Shown here: one piece after another, positions 6,661 to 14,000 of the stretch | How positions within the stretch are numbered: position 1 is the first letter of the stretch | Layout: each line of letters opens with the position of its first letter | Program-made: the position numbers and the translations under genes | The notes under the pieces: model-generated | Told to the model about the DNA's origin: nothing | The model's input: only the letters and a program-made list of their open reading frames with translations | Databases searched by the model: none | Assembly: GCA_035532215.1 (NCBI GenBank) | Contig: DATKRK010000146.1 | Location: 1 to 16,354 of the forward strand | Origin: JAICIG01 sp035532215 | GTDB taxonomy: Bacteria; Planctomycetota; Planctomycetia; Pirellulales; JAICIG01 | Direction: 5' to 3' | DNA: 16,354 nt

Positions 6661-6849
6661 ATGCCATCGCCGATGGCGCATACGCTTGGCTGCCTCCGCG
6701 TCTTTCAGGCAACCGACGCCGAGCTTATCGGCGTCGCTCTTGCCCGGCAGCCGGGACCAATTTCAACAACCATACCATTCGCCATCGTGCGCGGCTCGGA
6801 TGAGCGGCGACCGCGGCGGCGAAACGATCAATACAGAGAAAGGGGGTAG
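6661..6849 (+). CDS. Possible 62-residue hypothetical protein
   Basis: Support is modest. ATG 6661 has GAGGG at 6651-6655, five bases upstream, and the stop at 6847-6849 lies four bases before the next start at 6854, an operon-like spacing. The protein (MPSPMAHTLGCLRVFQATDAELIGVAL...) has a hydrophobic middle and an Arg-rich end, with no domain I recognise. A perfect 9-bp hairpin, CGACGCCGA (6714-6722) with TCGGCGTCG (6728-6736), lies within the frame and could equally be part of a non-coding leader for the following gene. Confidence 0.35.
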   Translation: MPSPMAHTLGCLRVFQATDAELIGVALARQPGPISTTIPFAIVRGSDERRPRRRNDQYRERG

Positions 6850-6853
6850 ACCC

Positions 6854-7189
6854 ATGACCAGTTTGAACAAGGGCGAGTCGACGCTGAACGGTGCGATTCT
6901 CGCCGGTAACACGTCGACTCGCCGACAAGAAGCGGCAATTGATCCTGACGACGCCGCGACGATTGGCTTTCGTTCCGGCAGCCGCTCCGTTTCGTTGTTC
7001 TGCATGGCGACGTTCGCCGAGCTACGCGACCATGACCGCGGCAAGCTGTTGATCCTCGCTCGGTTTGCCGGCGGCCAACGCGTCGCGTGCGAGGATACTG
7101 GCGAGCGGCTAGAGTTTTCGATCGATGGCAAAAACGTCTTTTCAATGCCGGCGGGTGACGCGGCATGGGAACTATATCGCGGCCTATGA
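6854..7189 (+). CDS. Hypothetical protein, element operon
   Basis: A 111-residue protein I do not recognise. The first 40 residues are polar and probably flexible. The rest looks like a compact alpha/beta domain (SVSLFCMATFAELRDHDRG, KLLILARFAGGQRVACED, then a C-terminal AAWELYRGL). No signal peptide or membrane segment is seen. ATG 6854 is well supported by AGGGGG at 6841-6846, seven bases upstream. The gene lies between the replication genes and the excisionase-like gene, a place where small accessory genes are common in integrative elements. No function can be given. Confidence 0.6.
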   Translation: MTSLNKGESTLNGAILAGNTSTRRQEAAIDPDDAATIGFRSGSRSVSLFCMATFAELRDHDRGKLLILARFAGGQRVACEDTGERLEFSIDGKNVFSMPAGDAAWELYRGL

Positions 7190-7245
7190 GGAGCCCGCCA
7201 ACATGGCGGCGGGAAGAGTCAAGAGTTTTGATATTGGGGCAAAAG

Positions 7246-7617
7246 ATGAGCATCGACGACACTTTGAGTTTGCACCGCGAATACCTACACCACGTCGGCG
7301 GCAACGCCACGGCCGCGGCCATGCTTGTGCTGGCCGATCGTTTGGGCCAACAGCCGGCGCCCCGGCAAAAACCGGAGCGTGATAGATTGACTCCGCCCGA
7401 GGTTGCGAAGCGGCTCGGCGTCAGCGCCGATACGGTTCGCGGCTGGATTTCTACCGGCACCCTAAAAGCCGTCAACGTCGCTGGCCCCGGCAAGCGGCCA
7501 TCGCACCGGATCAGCCCGGAGGCGCTGGCCGAATTCGAGCAGCGGCGGACGCCGGCGCCGGCGGTTGCGCGCCGGCGACGAAAGCCAACGACGGAACCGC
7601 TGGTCAAGCGATACTAG
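7246..7617 (+). CDS. Excisionase-like helix-turn-helix DNA-binding protein
   Basis: A 123-residue protein with a MerR/excisionase-type helix-turn-helix at about residues 46-92: RLTPPEVAKRLGVSADTVRGWISTGTLKAVNV, then a basic wing (GPGKRPSHRI) and SPEALAEFEQRR. This is the usual pattern of the helix_turn_helix_17 group, which includes excisionases. The N-terminal 40 residues form one or two helices, and the C-terminus is Arg/Lys-rich. ATG 7246 has GGGG six bases upstream; a longer in-frame start at 7165 lies inside the preceding gene. It faces the integrase gene tail to tail, with CTAG at 7614-7617 supplying both stop codons. The likely job is to direct the integrase towards excision, or to regulate it. 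Confidence 0.75.
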   Translation: MSIDDTLSLHREYLHHVGGNATAAAMLVLADRLGQQPAPRQKPERDRLTPPEVAKRLGVSADTVRGWISTGTLKAVNVAGPGKRPSHRISPEALAEFEQRRTPAPAVARRRRKPTTEPLVKRY

Positions 7618-8786
7618 CTCACCTTCTTTCGACCAAGCAGCCACGCCCTGACGTGGTTCGTCACCTTCAACAGCGGCTTGTCGAACACCTGCTGCCGATA
7701 GACGGCGGCCATGTCGTTCGTCGGGGCAATGTGGCCCATGATATGGTCGATGGCGACTTGCTCGCCGGTTACGGCGGCAACCGTCTCGAACGTTCGCCGC
7801 AGCGAGTAGAAGGTCTCATGCGGCCGATAGATGCCGAGGTCTTTTAGCAGCTTTCGGAATTCCGGGCTTATCGCATTGCCCCCCGCCTCTTTTGACCAGC
7901 ACGTCCCCTCCCGCGTCAAAAAAACCAGGCCGCCTACTTCCTTGCTCGCCGGCCTTGGTCGTTTTGCCACCGCCTCTTTCAGTGCCTTGACTGTTTCCGG
8001 CCAAAGTGGGCAACGCCTTGGATTGTGCGTCTTTGGGCGCCAATAGGTGTGCCAGCCATTCTCTAGGTCAATCTGGTCGATCGGCAGAGTCCCACAATCG
8101 TTGTTGCCGAAGCCGCAATTGATGCCCAAATAAATCATCGCCCTAAGCTGCGGCGAAGCCGCCTTGACCAAGGCACAAATCTTTTTCGCATCGAACATGC
8201 GAGGCCCACGCAGGTTTGCTGCTTCGCGTAGTTGTCGCTTGGCAGGCGACTTCAGCACTTTGCGGTACTTGATCTGCTTTTCGGTCAAGTATTCGTTGAC
8301 GTAGAGAAAGAACATCCGCACACGCGTTAGGTCATTCTTGACCGTGGTTGGCCCGCGCTCGCCACGTTCGCCTTTGGCCAAGTCGGCGCGGAGCTTTTGC
8401 AAGTCGGCGACGTCAACGTCGTCCAACAATCGATCCTTGCCGAGCGAAGTTGCGATGCGATCACACGTTACCTCGTAGTCGAGGTAGCTTCGCGGCCTTA
8501 TCTCGCCGGCTTTTTCCGCCAACTTCTTCGCTGAGAGAAAGTGATTGAGGCCATCCGCCAGCGTCAGCGAGTCATCACCTGGCTGTCGCGACTTGCGTGG
8601 TTTGCGCCCGGCATACAAGTCGTCGCGCTGGTCAAGGTAGAGGTTTAGTGCGGCTGTCGGATCGTCCCAAGGGCCGAAGTAATGGAGCCGCCTTCTGATT
8701 TTCTTGCACCACTGCCCGTTTGGATGGGCCGTGAGCGGGAACTCGGGGTATGGTTTGGCTGGCTTTTCGCGGCTGTTATTTGACAT
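7614..8786 (-). CDS. Tyrosine recombinase/integrase with atypical active site
   Basis: A 390-residue phage-type integrase expected to insert and excise the element. The N-terminal arm-binding region (about 14-60, PEFPLTAHPNGQWCKKI...) is followed by a SAM-like core-binding domain (about 75-190) and the catalytic domain (about 195-380). Visible catalytic positions are K252 (RPKT), R330 (YSLRRTF), H352 (MGH) and nucleophile Y363 (AVYRQ). The first arginine, normally in a Thr-Gly-Leu-Arg box, is replaced: the matching segment is NCGFGNND with Gly227. The histidine before Arg330 is Tyr327. I recall planctomycete integrases with the same Cys-Gly-Phe-Gly box, so this may be a lineage feature and not decay. 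CAT at 8784-8786 is preceded on the - strand by GGGAGG at a good distance, which fixes the start. Confidence 0.9.
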   Translation of the reverse strand: MSNNSREKPAKPYPEFPLTAHPNGQWCKKIRRRLHYFGPWDDPTAALNLYLDQRDDLYAGRKPRKSRQPGDDSLTLADGLNHFLSAKKLAEKAGEIRPRSYLDYEVTCDRIATSLGKDRLLDDVDVADLQKLRADLAKGERGERGPTTVKNDLTRVRMFFLYVNEYLTEKQIKYRKVLKSPAKRQLREAANLRGPRMFDAKKICALVKAASPQLRAMIYLGINCGFGNNDCGTLPIDQIDLENGWHTYWRPKTHNPRRCPLWPETVKALKEAVAKRPRPASKEVGGLVFLTREGTCWSKEAGGNAISPEFRKLLKDLGIYRPHETFYSLRRTFETVAAVTGEQVAIDHIMGHIAPTNDMAAVYRQQVFDKPLLKVTNHVRAWLLGRKKVS

Positions 8787-8799
8787 TCGTTCCTCCCGA

Positions 8800-8811
8800 C
8801 CTAAGTTTAGG
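8800..8811. promoter_or_regulatory. Short inverted repeat just upstream of integrase
   Basis: CCTAA and TTAGG are separated by GT, immediately upstream of the integrase ribosome-binding site. It may be an operator, or a core fragment of an attachment site, since integrase genes often sit beside attP. Five-base arms are weak evidence. Confidence 0.25.
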
Positions 8812-9010
8812 TTGTCGGAACGGTTGTCGTGACAGCTTTGAGCAGATTTTCAGTTTTGCCGTAAGCAATTTCATAATAATAGGTTATCTGCCTTGAATCG
8901 AAGCCGAGACCTACGGATAAGAAATCGAGATCCGTGCGTCTGAACTCCACTTTCGTCCGGCCGAGGGCGAAATCCCATTTGGCTTTATCCGTGTCGCATC
9001 GGTGTTTCAT
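8807..9010 (-). CDS. Possible 67-residue protein upstream of integrase
   Basis: A short frame from the ATG at 9010 ends 20 bases before the integrase start, so it could lead the integrase transcript. GGGAGGAG lies upstream on the - strand, but about 11 bases away. The protein (MKHRCDTDKAKWDFALGRTKVEFRRTDLDFLSVG...) is mixed polar and aromatic, including a YYYEIAYG stretch, and matches nothing I know. A longer start at 9097 adds 29 residues without better support. It may instead be untranslated DNA of the attachment region. Confidence 0.35.
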   Translation of the reverse strand: MKHRCDTDKAKWDFALGRTKVEFRRTDLDFLSVGLGFDSRQITYYYEIAYGKTENLLKAVTTTVPTT

Positions 9011-9438
9011 CCGTGGCTCGCTCCTCCCGCTCCTTTGCAGACGAGCGATGTCCAATGCAAGCTCACGCCAATTGACACTAGAATCAAGCCGTGACAATGC
9101 ACTGGCGGCTCGACTCGCGAACTGCGCCGTTGGGCTGATTCGAGGCGCCCCGTCATTTGACGCACGACAGATGCGAGGGCGGCAAACGACTTAGCGCGAT
9201 GTAGGCGCGGTAGCCAAATCGCCGATCAGCATCAGGGCCAAGACCGCCAATACGACGAGCGGCGCCTGGGCTGCGGAGATGAGCTGTTCAGAGAGCAACG
9301 ACAACATATCCATATATCCATTGGAACCGTCACATGCGAACTTGATGGGACTGGTTAAAATACCGTCCTGGGCGCCCGGTCGTCTAGGGTCGCGTAAGAT
9401 TTTTCGCCCTCCAATTTCGTAAATGCGACCTGCCCTTC
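9011..9438. other. Junction zone between mobile element and chromosome
   Basis: About 430 bases lie between the last element gene and hrpB, with no strongly supported gene. It holds one possible tiny - strand gene (9191-9313). No tRNA gene is present, so integration into a tRNA is not indicated on this side. The right attachment site should lie here or just upstream of the integrase, but no core repeat can be named because the other end is outside the window. The 40 bases before hrpB show no clear ribosome-binding site. Confidence 0.4.
9191..9313 (-). CDS. Possible 40-residue single-span membrane peptide
   Basis: The - strand frame from ATG 9313 encodes MDMLSLLSEQLISAAQAPLV, followed by a hydrophobic run VLAVLALMLIGDLATAP and a stop at 9191-9193. 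This would make one transmembrane helix. Another in-frame ATG lies two codons in. No clear Shine-Dalgarno sequence precedes it, and so short a frame can arise by chance. It could be a small membrane protein or a toxin-like peptide, but neither is shown. Confidence 0.3.
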   Translation of the reverse strand: MDMLSLLSEQLISAAQAPLVVLAVLALMLIGDLATAPTSR

Positions 9439-12006
9439 ATGCCCCCCGAGAGCCCGATCGAAAACCGCTGGTCCCGCAACACGCTGCCGCCGCTGCCGAT
9501 CGATGCGGTGCTGGCGCCGCTTGTCGAGTCGCTGAAAACGCATCCCTGCGTCGTGCTCCAGGCGCCGGCCGGAGCGGGAAAAACCAGCCGCGTTCCCTTG
9601 GCCATGCTCGATCCGTCGCTGGCGATCGCCGGGCAGATTGTCTTGTTGCAGCCGCGGCGGCTGGCGGCGCGGGCGGCGGCGGCCCGTTTGGCCGACGAGC
9701 GGGGTTGCCCCTTGGGGGGAGAGATCGGCTATCAGGTTCGATTCGACCGCCAGGCCACGCAGGCCACCCGCGTGCTGGCCGTCACCGACGGCATTTTCGT
9801 GCGGATGCTCCAGGACGACCCGTTCCTCGAATCGATCGGCGCCGTCATTTTCGATGAATTCCACGAGCGGAGCCTGAACACCGACCTGGCCCTGGCAATG
9901 GTTCGCAAGGTGCAAGCCGAGGTGCGGCCGGAACTGAAGATCGTCGTGATGTCGGCCACCTTGGCCGCCGAGCCGATCGCCCGCTATTTAGGGAATTGCC
10001 CTATCATCCGCAGCGAGGGGCGGCTCTATCCCGTCTCGGTCGAGTATCTGCGGTTTCCGCTCCACGGTCCTTTGCCGCAAGCGACCGCCCAGGCGATCGA
10101 GCAGGCGCTCGAAGCTTCCAGCGGCGACGTGCTGGCGTTCCTGCCGGGCGTGGGGGAAATCCGTCAGACGGCCCACGCACTTGAAGGTCTGGCCGAGGCG
10201 AGCAACCTGGAAATTCGCCAACTTTACGGCGATTTGCCGCTCGCGGACCAGCAAGCGGTGCTGTTGCCAGGCAAACGCCGCAAAATCGTCCTCTCGACGA
10301 ATGTCGCCGAGACTTCGCTCACGATCGAGGGAGTAACAGCCGTCGTCGATTCGGGCCTGGCTCGCCTGCAGCGAGTGGATCCGAATCTGGGCCTCAACCG
10401 CTTAGAGACGGCACGGATCTCCCGGGCCTCGGCCGAGCAGCGCACGGGCCGCGCCGGCCGAACGGCGCCGGGCGTCTGCTTTCGGCTGTGGACCGAGCGA
10501 GAGCAGCATGGCTTGGCCGAGCACGAGGCGCCCGAGATTCGGCGCGTCGACCTCGCCGGCCCCGTGTTGGAACTACTCTGCTGGGGGGAAAACGATCCAG
10601 CCGCGTTCGGATGGTACGAACCGCCCCCGGAGCAAGCGGTAGAGCAGGCGCTCGCCTTGCTGCACCGTCTGGGGGCCGTTAAGGGACGCAGTATTACAGC
10701 ATTGGGTCGCCAAATGGCCCGGCTGCCGGTGCATCCGCGAATCGCGCGTTTGCTCGTCGAAGGGCGCCGCTACGGCCAGCTTGCCCGTGTGGCGCTGGCC
10801 GCGGCGCTACTGTCGGAGCGAGATCCGTTTCGCCGCTCGCGCGAAGAACCGTCCCGCCACATTTCCGATTCCGACGTGCTCGACCGCCTGACGGCGCTTG
10901 AAGCATTCGAGCGTTCCGGTCGCCGCGACAGCGAAGCCGGTCGACTGGAAAGCGGGCCGGCCCGCTTCATTCTCAAGGCCCGCGATCAATTCCGCCGGCT
11001 GGCGGAGCAAGAGGCAGGCCGCGGAGGTTCGGCCAAAATCGACGCGGACGAAACCGTGGGGCGCTCGCTGTTGGCGGCGTTTTCCGACCGCCTCGCTCGG
11101 CGCCGCGAGCCGGGGGGGCAGCGGGCGGTCATGGTCGGCGGCCGCGGCGTGCGGCTGGCGAAATCGAGCGCAGTCACGCAAGCCGAGTTGTTCGTGTGCG
11201 TCGATTTGCAAGAAGTCGGCGGCGCCGAAGCTTTGGTGCGGCAAGCCTCGGCCGTCGAGCGAATTTGGCTCGACGAGGAACAACTGACCGCGACGATCGA
11301 CGTCGAGTTCGATCCCGGGCGCGAGCGTGTCGTGGCGCTGCGCCGCACCCGGCTGGAAGATCTGGTGCTCAACGAAGCTCCCACCAGCCTGCCGCCCGGC
11401 TACGACTCCTCGGAATTGCTGGCTCGCGAGGCGGCGGCCCGGCTCGACCGTTCGTTGCGACTGGACGAGGCGGCCGACAAGCTGCTGGCCCGCATTCGCT
11501 GCCTGCGCGAGTGGCTGCCGGAGTTGGAACTGCCTGACTTTGGCGAAGAGCCGTTGCGGGCGATTTTGCCGACCCTTTGCATCGGCCGGCAGTCGTTCGA
11601 CGAGCTGCGCAAGGCGCCGGTGGTTGATGCGATCAAAGTGATGCTCACGCCTTTTCAGATGCAAGCCCTCGATCGCGAGGCGCCCGAGCGGCTCGAAGTG
11701 CCCAGCGGCAGCTTCTTGCCGCTCGGCTACGAGCCGGGCAAGCCGCCAGTGCTGGCCGTGCGGATTCAAGAAGTGTTCGGTTGGCGCGAGACGCCGCGCA
11801 TTGCCCGCGGACGAGTGGCCGTGCTCTTGCACCTGCTCGGGCCGAACCTGCGGCCCCAGCAGATCACCGGCGACCTGGAAAGCTTCTGGCGGAACGGCTA
11901 TCCGGTAGTCCGCAAAGAACTGAAGCGCCGCTACCCCAAGCACGCCTGGCCCGAAGATCCGTGGACCGCCGCGGCGACGCGGCGCACGACTCAGCGCGGC
12001 AAGTGA
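9439..12006 (+). CDS. hrpB: ATP-dependent helicase HrpB
   Basis: An 855-residue DEAH-family RNA helicase, close to the usual HrpB length. The Walker A motif is GAGKTS at residues 45-50, the DEFH box at 139-142 is the HrpB variant of motif II, SAT is at 172-174, and motif VI (QRTGRAGR) falls near residues 334-341. The helicase-associated region follows, then the HrpB C-terminal domain, ending with the hallmark RRYPKHAWPEDPW near 837-849. The biological role of HrpB in most bacteria is unclear; in E. coli it is related to the mRNA-processing helicase HrpA. ATG 9439 gives the family's normal N-terminus (LPIDAVLAPLVESL...VVLQAPAGAGKT), though no good ribosome-binding site is visible. Its last 16 bases overlap the fxsA-like gene on the other strand. 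Confidence 0.95.
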   Translation: MPPESPIENRWSRNTLPPLPIDAVLAPLVESLKTHPCVVLQAPAGAGKTSRVPLAMLDPSLAIAGQIVLLQPRRLAARAAAARLADERGCPLGGEIGYQVRFDRQATQATRVLAVTDGIFVRMLQDDPFLESIGAVIFDEFHERSLNTDLALAMVRKVQAEVRPELKIVVMSATLAAEPIARYLGNCPIIRSEGRLYPVSVEYLRFPLHGPLPQATAQAIEQALEASSGDVLAFLPGVGEIRQTAHALEGLAEASNLEIRQLYGDLPLADQQAVLLPGKRRKIVLSTNVAETSLTIEGVTAVVDSGLARLQRVDPNLGLNRLETARISRASAEQRTGRAGRTAPGVCFRLWTEREQHGLAEHEAPEIRRVDLAGPVLELLCWGENDPAAFGWYEPPPEQAVEQALALLHRLGAVKGRSITALGRQMARLPVHPRIARLLVEGRRYGQLARVALAAALLSERDPFRRSREEPSRHISDSDVLDRLTALEAFERSGRRDSEAGRLESGPARFILKARDQFRRLAEQEAGRGGSAKIDADETVGRSLLAAFSDRLARRREPGGQRAVMVGGRGVRLAKSSAVTQAELFVCVDLQEVGGAEALVRQASAVERIWLDEEQLTATIDVEFDPGRERVVALRRTRLEDLVLNEAPTSLPPGYDSSELLAREAAARLDRSLRLDEAADKLLARIRCLREWLPELELPDFGEEPLRAILPTLCIGRQSFDELRKAPVVDAIKVMLTPFQMQALDREAPERLEVPSGSFLPLGYEPGKPPVLAVRIQEVFGWRETPRIARGRVAVLLHLLGPNLRPQQITGDLESFWRNGYPVVRKELKRRYPKHAWPEDPWTAAATRRTTQRGK

Positions 12007-12476
12007 TCGAGCCGGCCATCGGGCGCCGGCCGCGAATCGACGTCGATGATCTCGTCGTTGTCGTCGGGCCTTTCAGTGGTCCAGGTTGCACCGCCAGGCC
12101 CAAACGCTTGAAACGTGAATCGCGCTTTGAACTTTTGACCCAAATAGGCCCTCACTCTCCGGCGCACCGCCGGAACCAGCAACGAAAGTCCGACCGCATC
12201 GGTCAAAATGCCGGGCGTCACGAGCAGCGCGGCGGCCAGCAAGACGAGGACGCCGTCTTGCAGCGAGTCGACGGGCGTTCGTCCGTGGCGCAAGTCGTCT
12301 TGCAGTTCCCCCCAGATGCACCAGCCTTGCCGCCGAAACAGCCAACTGCCGGCGATCCCCGTGCCGATTACCAGGGCCAACGTCACTCGCCAATCGGTCA
12401 AATCGCTGAGCCAAAGCAACAGCGTCAGCTCGACCAAGGGCACGATCGTCAGGAGTAAGATCAGTCGGATCAGCAT
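11991..12476 (-). CDS. fxsA: FxsA family membrane protein
   Basis: A 161-residue inner-membrane protein. The N-terminal half contains hydrophobic helices (LIRLILLLTIVPLVELTLLLWL, then VTLALVIGTGIAGSWLF), followed by the cytoplasmic FxsA pattern FRRQGWCIWGELQDDLRHGRTPVDSL and a third hydrophobic stretch, GVLVLLAAALLVTPGILTDAVG, which is the most diagnostic part of the family. The C-terminus is acidic. In E. coli, overproduced FxsA relieves F-plasmid exclusion of phage T7; its normal function is unknown. I chose ATG 12476; a TTG at 12488 would add four residues. Neither start has a strong ribosome-binding site. Its end overlaps the hrpB end by 16 bases in convergent orientation. Confidence 0.88.
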   Translation of the reverse strand: MLIRLILLLTIVPLVELTLLLWLSDLTDWRVTLALVIGTGIAGSWLFRRQGWCIWGELQDDLRHGRTPVDSLQDGVLVLLAAALLVTPGILTDAVGLSLLVPAVRRRVRAYLGQKFKARFTFQAFGPGGATWTTERPDDNDEIIDVDSRPAPDGRLDHLPR

Positions 12477-12689
12477 TAGCAAAGCCAAGGAAACGGGACG
12501 GTTCGGAGCAGAGCGGCGCCTTGCCCGACACAGGAATTATACCGCGGCATGGACAGCCGCGGGCGTCTGGTCCCGAACTCTCGCTTCGCCAATAGACTCC
12601 CGCCCGCGAGCGAGCTAAGATCAAGGCTTGGCCCCCGGCTTTGCCCCGCCCTGCTCAAGAAAGATCAGCATACGAGGGATCTCGCAAAC

Positions 12690-13967
12690 ATGCCCGTCTA
12701 CCCCAAGATGTTCCGCGTGCGTCAGAAGTTCGAGGCGCCGCGAGTCGATGATATCCCCGGCACGGTCAAGGCCGAACTGGCCAAGCTGGGCCTGGAGAAA
12801 AAGGTCAAGCCGGGCCAGACGGTGGCCATCACGGCGGGCAGCCGCGGCATCGCCAATATCCGGCATATCATCAAGGCCGCGGTCGAGCACTTCCAGTCGA
12901 TCGGCGCCAAGCCGTACATCGTGCCGGCGATGGGCAGCCACGGCGGCGGCACGGCCGAAGGGCAGCGCGGCATCCTCGCAGGCTACGGCATCACCGAAGA
13001 GTTCTGCGGCTGCCCGATCAAGGCCAGCATGGAGACGATCATCGTCTGCCAGACGGCCGAAGGCTTTCCGGTCCATTTCGACCGCCGCGCCTCGGAGGCC
13101 GACCACGTGTTGGTCTGCGGCCGCGTCAAGCCGCATACCGACTTCGTCGGCGACGTCGAGAGCGGGCTGATGAAGATGATGCTCATCGGCCTGGGCAAGC
13201 ACGAAGGCGCCAAGGTCTATCACCGCGCGATCCTCGACTACAGCTTCCCGCAGATCGTCAAGAGCGTGGCCAACCGCGTGCTGGAAACCTGCCCGATTCT
13301 CGCCGGGCTGGCGATCGTCGAGAACGGCTACGACGAAACGGCCAAGATCGCGGCCGTGCCCGCCGACAGTATGGAGGCCCACGAGCGCGAACTGCTCGTG
13401 CTAGCCAAGAAATGGATGCCGAAACTGCCGTTCGATCGCTGCGACATTCTGCTGATCGACGAGTTGGGCAAGAACATCAGCGGCGCCGGCGTCGATACGA
13501 ACGTGGTGGGCCGCAAGCACCGCTACCACGAAGCGGCGTCCGACGAGTTCCCCAAAGTCCGCCGGATCGTGATTCGCGGCCTGACCGAAGAGACGCACGG
13601 CAACGCCTCGGGCATCGGGCTGTTCGAGTTCTGCACCACCCGGGCCATGCAGGCGATCGACGAGCGGATCACGCGGATCAACTGCCTGACCAGCGGCAAC
13701 GTCTCGGCCGCCATGATGCCGGTGAATTTCGACACCGACCGCGAGATCATCGACGCGGCCCTGCCGACGATCGGCCTGACCGAGCCGCCCAACGCCAAAA
13801 TCCTCTGGATTCGCAACACGCTCGAACTGAGCGAGGTCGAGTGCTCGCAAGCCTATTGGGACGAGGCGCAAAAGCGCAGCGACCTGGAGATTTTGGGCGA
13901 CTTGCACGAATTGCCGTTCGACGCGAAGGGGGACTTGCCGCGGTACGTGTTCTCGCGAAGCCACTGA
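12690..13967 (+). CDS. LarA-like (DUF2088) family protein
   Basis: A 425-residue protein of the lactate racemase (LarA) N-terminal domain superfamily. Nickel-pincer-cofactor enzymes of this group racemise or epimerise 2-hydroxyacids, but many members have no known substrate. Conserved-looking blocks include AITAGSRGIANI (46-57), PAMGSHGGGTAEGQ (79-92, with H84), RVKPHTDF (145-152, with H149) and GLGKHEGAKVYHRA (167-180). These histidines and lysines fall where LarA places metal and cofactor ligands, though I cannot align them with certainty. ATG 12690 has GAGGG at 12674-12678; the longer in-frame start at 12549 adds a low-complexity leader. No larB, larC or larE cofactor genes are in the window, so this protein may depend on genes elsewhere or have another role. 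Confidence 0.85.
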   Translation: MPVYPKMFRVRQKFEAPRVDDIPGTVKAELAKLGLEKKVKPGQTVAITAGSRGIANIRHIIKAAVEHFQSIGAKPYIVPAMGSHGGGTAEGQRGILAGYGITEEFCGCPIKASMETIIVCQTAEGFPVHFDRRASEADHVLVCGRVKPHTDFVGDVESGLMKMMLIGLGKHEGAKVYHRAILDYSFPQIVKSVANRVLETCPILAGLAIVENGYDETAKIAAVPADSMEAHERELLVLAKKWMPKLPFDRCDILLIDELGKNISGAGVDTNVVGRKHRYHEAASDEFPKVRRIVIRGLTEETHGNASGIGLFEFCTTRAMQAIDERITRINCLTSGNVSAAMMPVNFDTDREIIDAALPTIGLTEPPNAKILWIRNTLELSEVECSQAYWDEAQKRSDLEILGDLHELPFDAKGDLPRYVFSRSH

Positions 13968-14000
13968 CGTGGCGCAGTTAGCGCCCAGCGCAGGGAAGGT

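Noticed and set aside
9011..9438. tRNA gene serving as integration target
   Set aside because: No cloverleaf-like stems or T-loop consensus were seen on either strand in this stretch.
10807..11943. Long - strand open frame inside hrpB
   Set aside because: It lies wholly opposite a gene with clear helicase motifs and is the usual mirror frame of GC-rich coding DNA.
12549..12689. N-terminal extension of the LarA-like protein
   Set aside because: The extension is Arg/Leu/Pro-rich with no family match, while ATG 12690 gives the family's normal beginning and has GAGGG upstream.
12621..13382. - strand open frame opposite the LarA-like gene
   Set aside because: The + strand protein shows conserved family blocks throughout; the antisense frame is compositionally biased.
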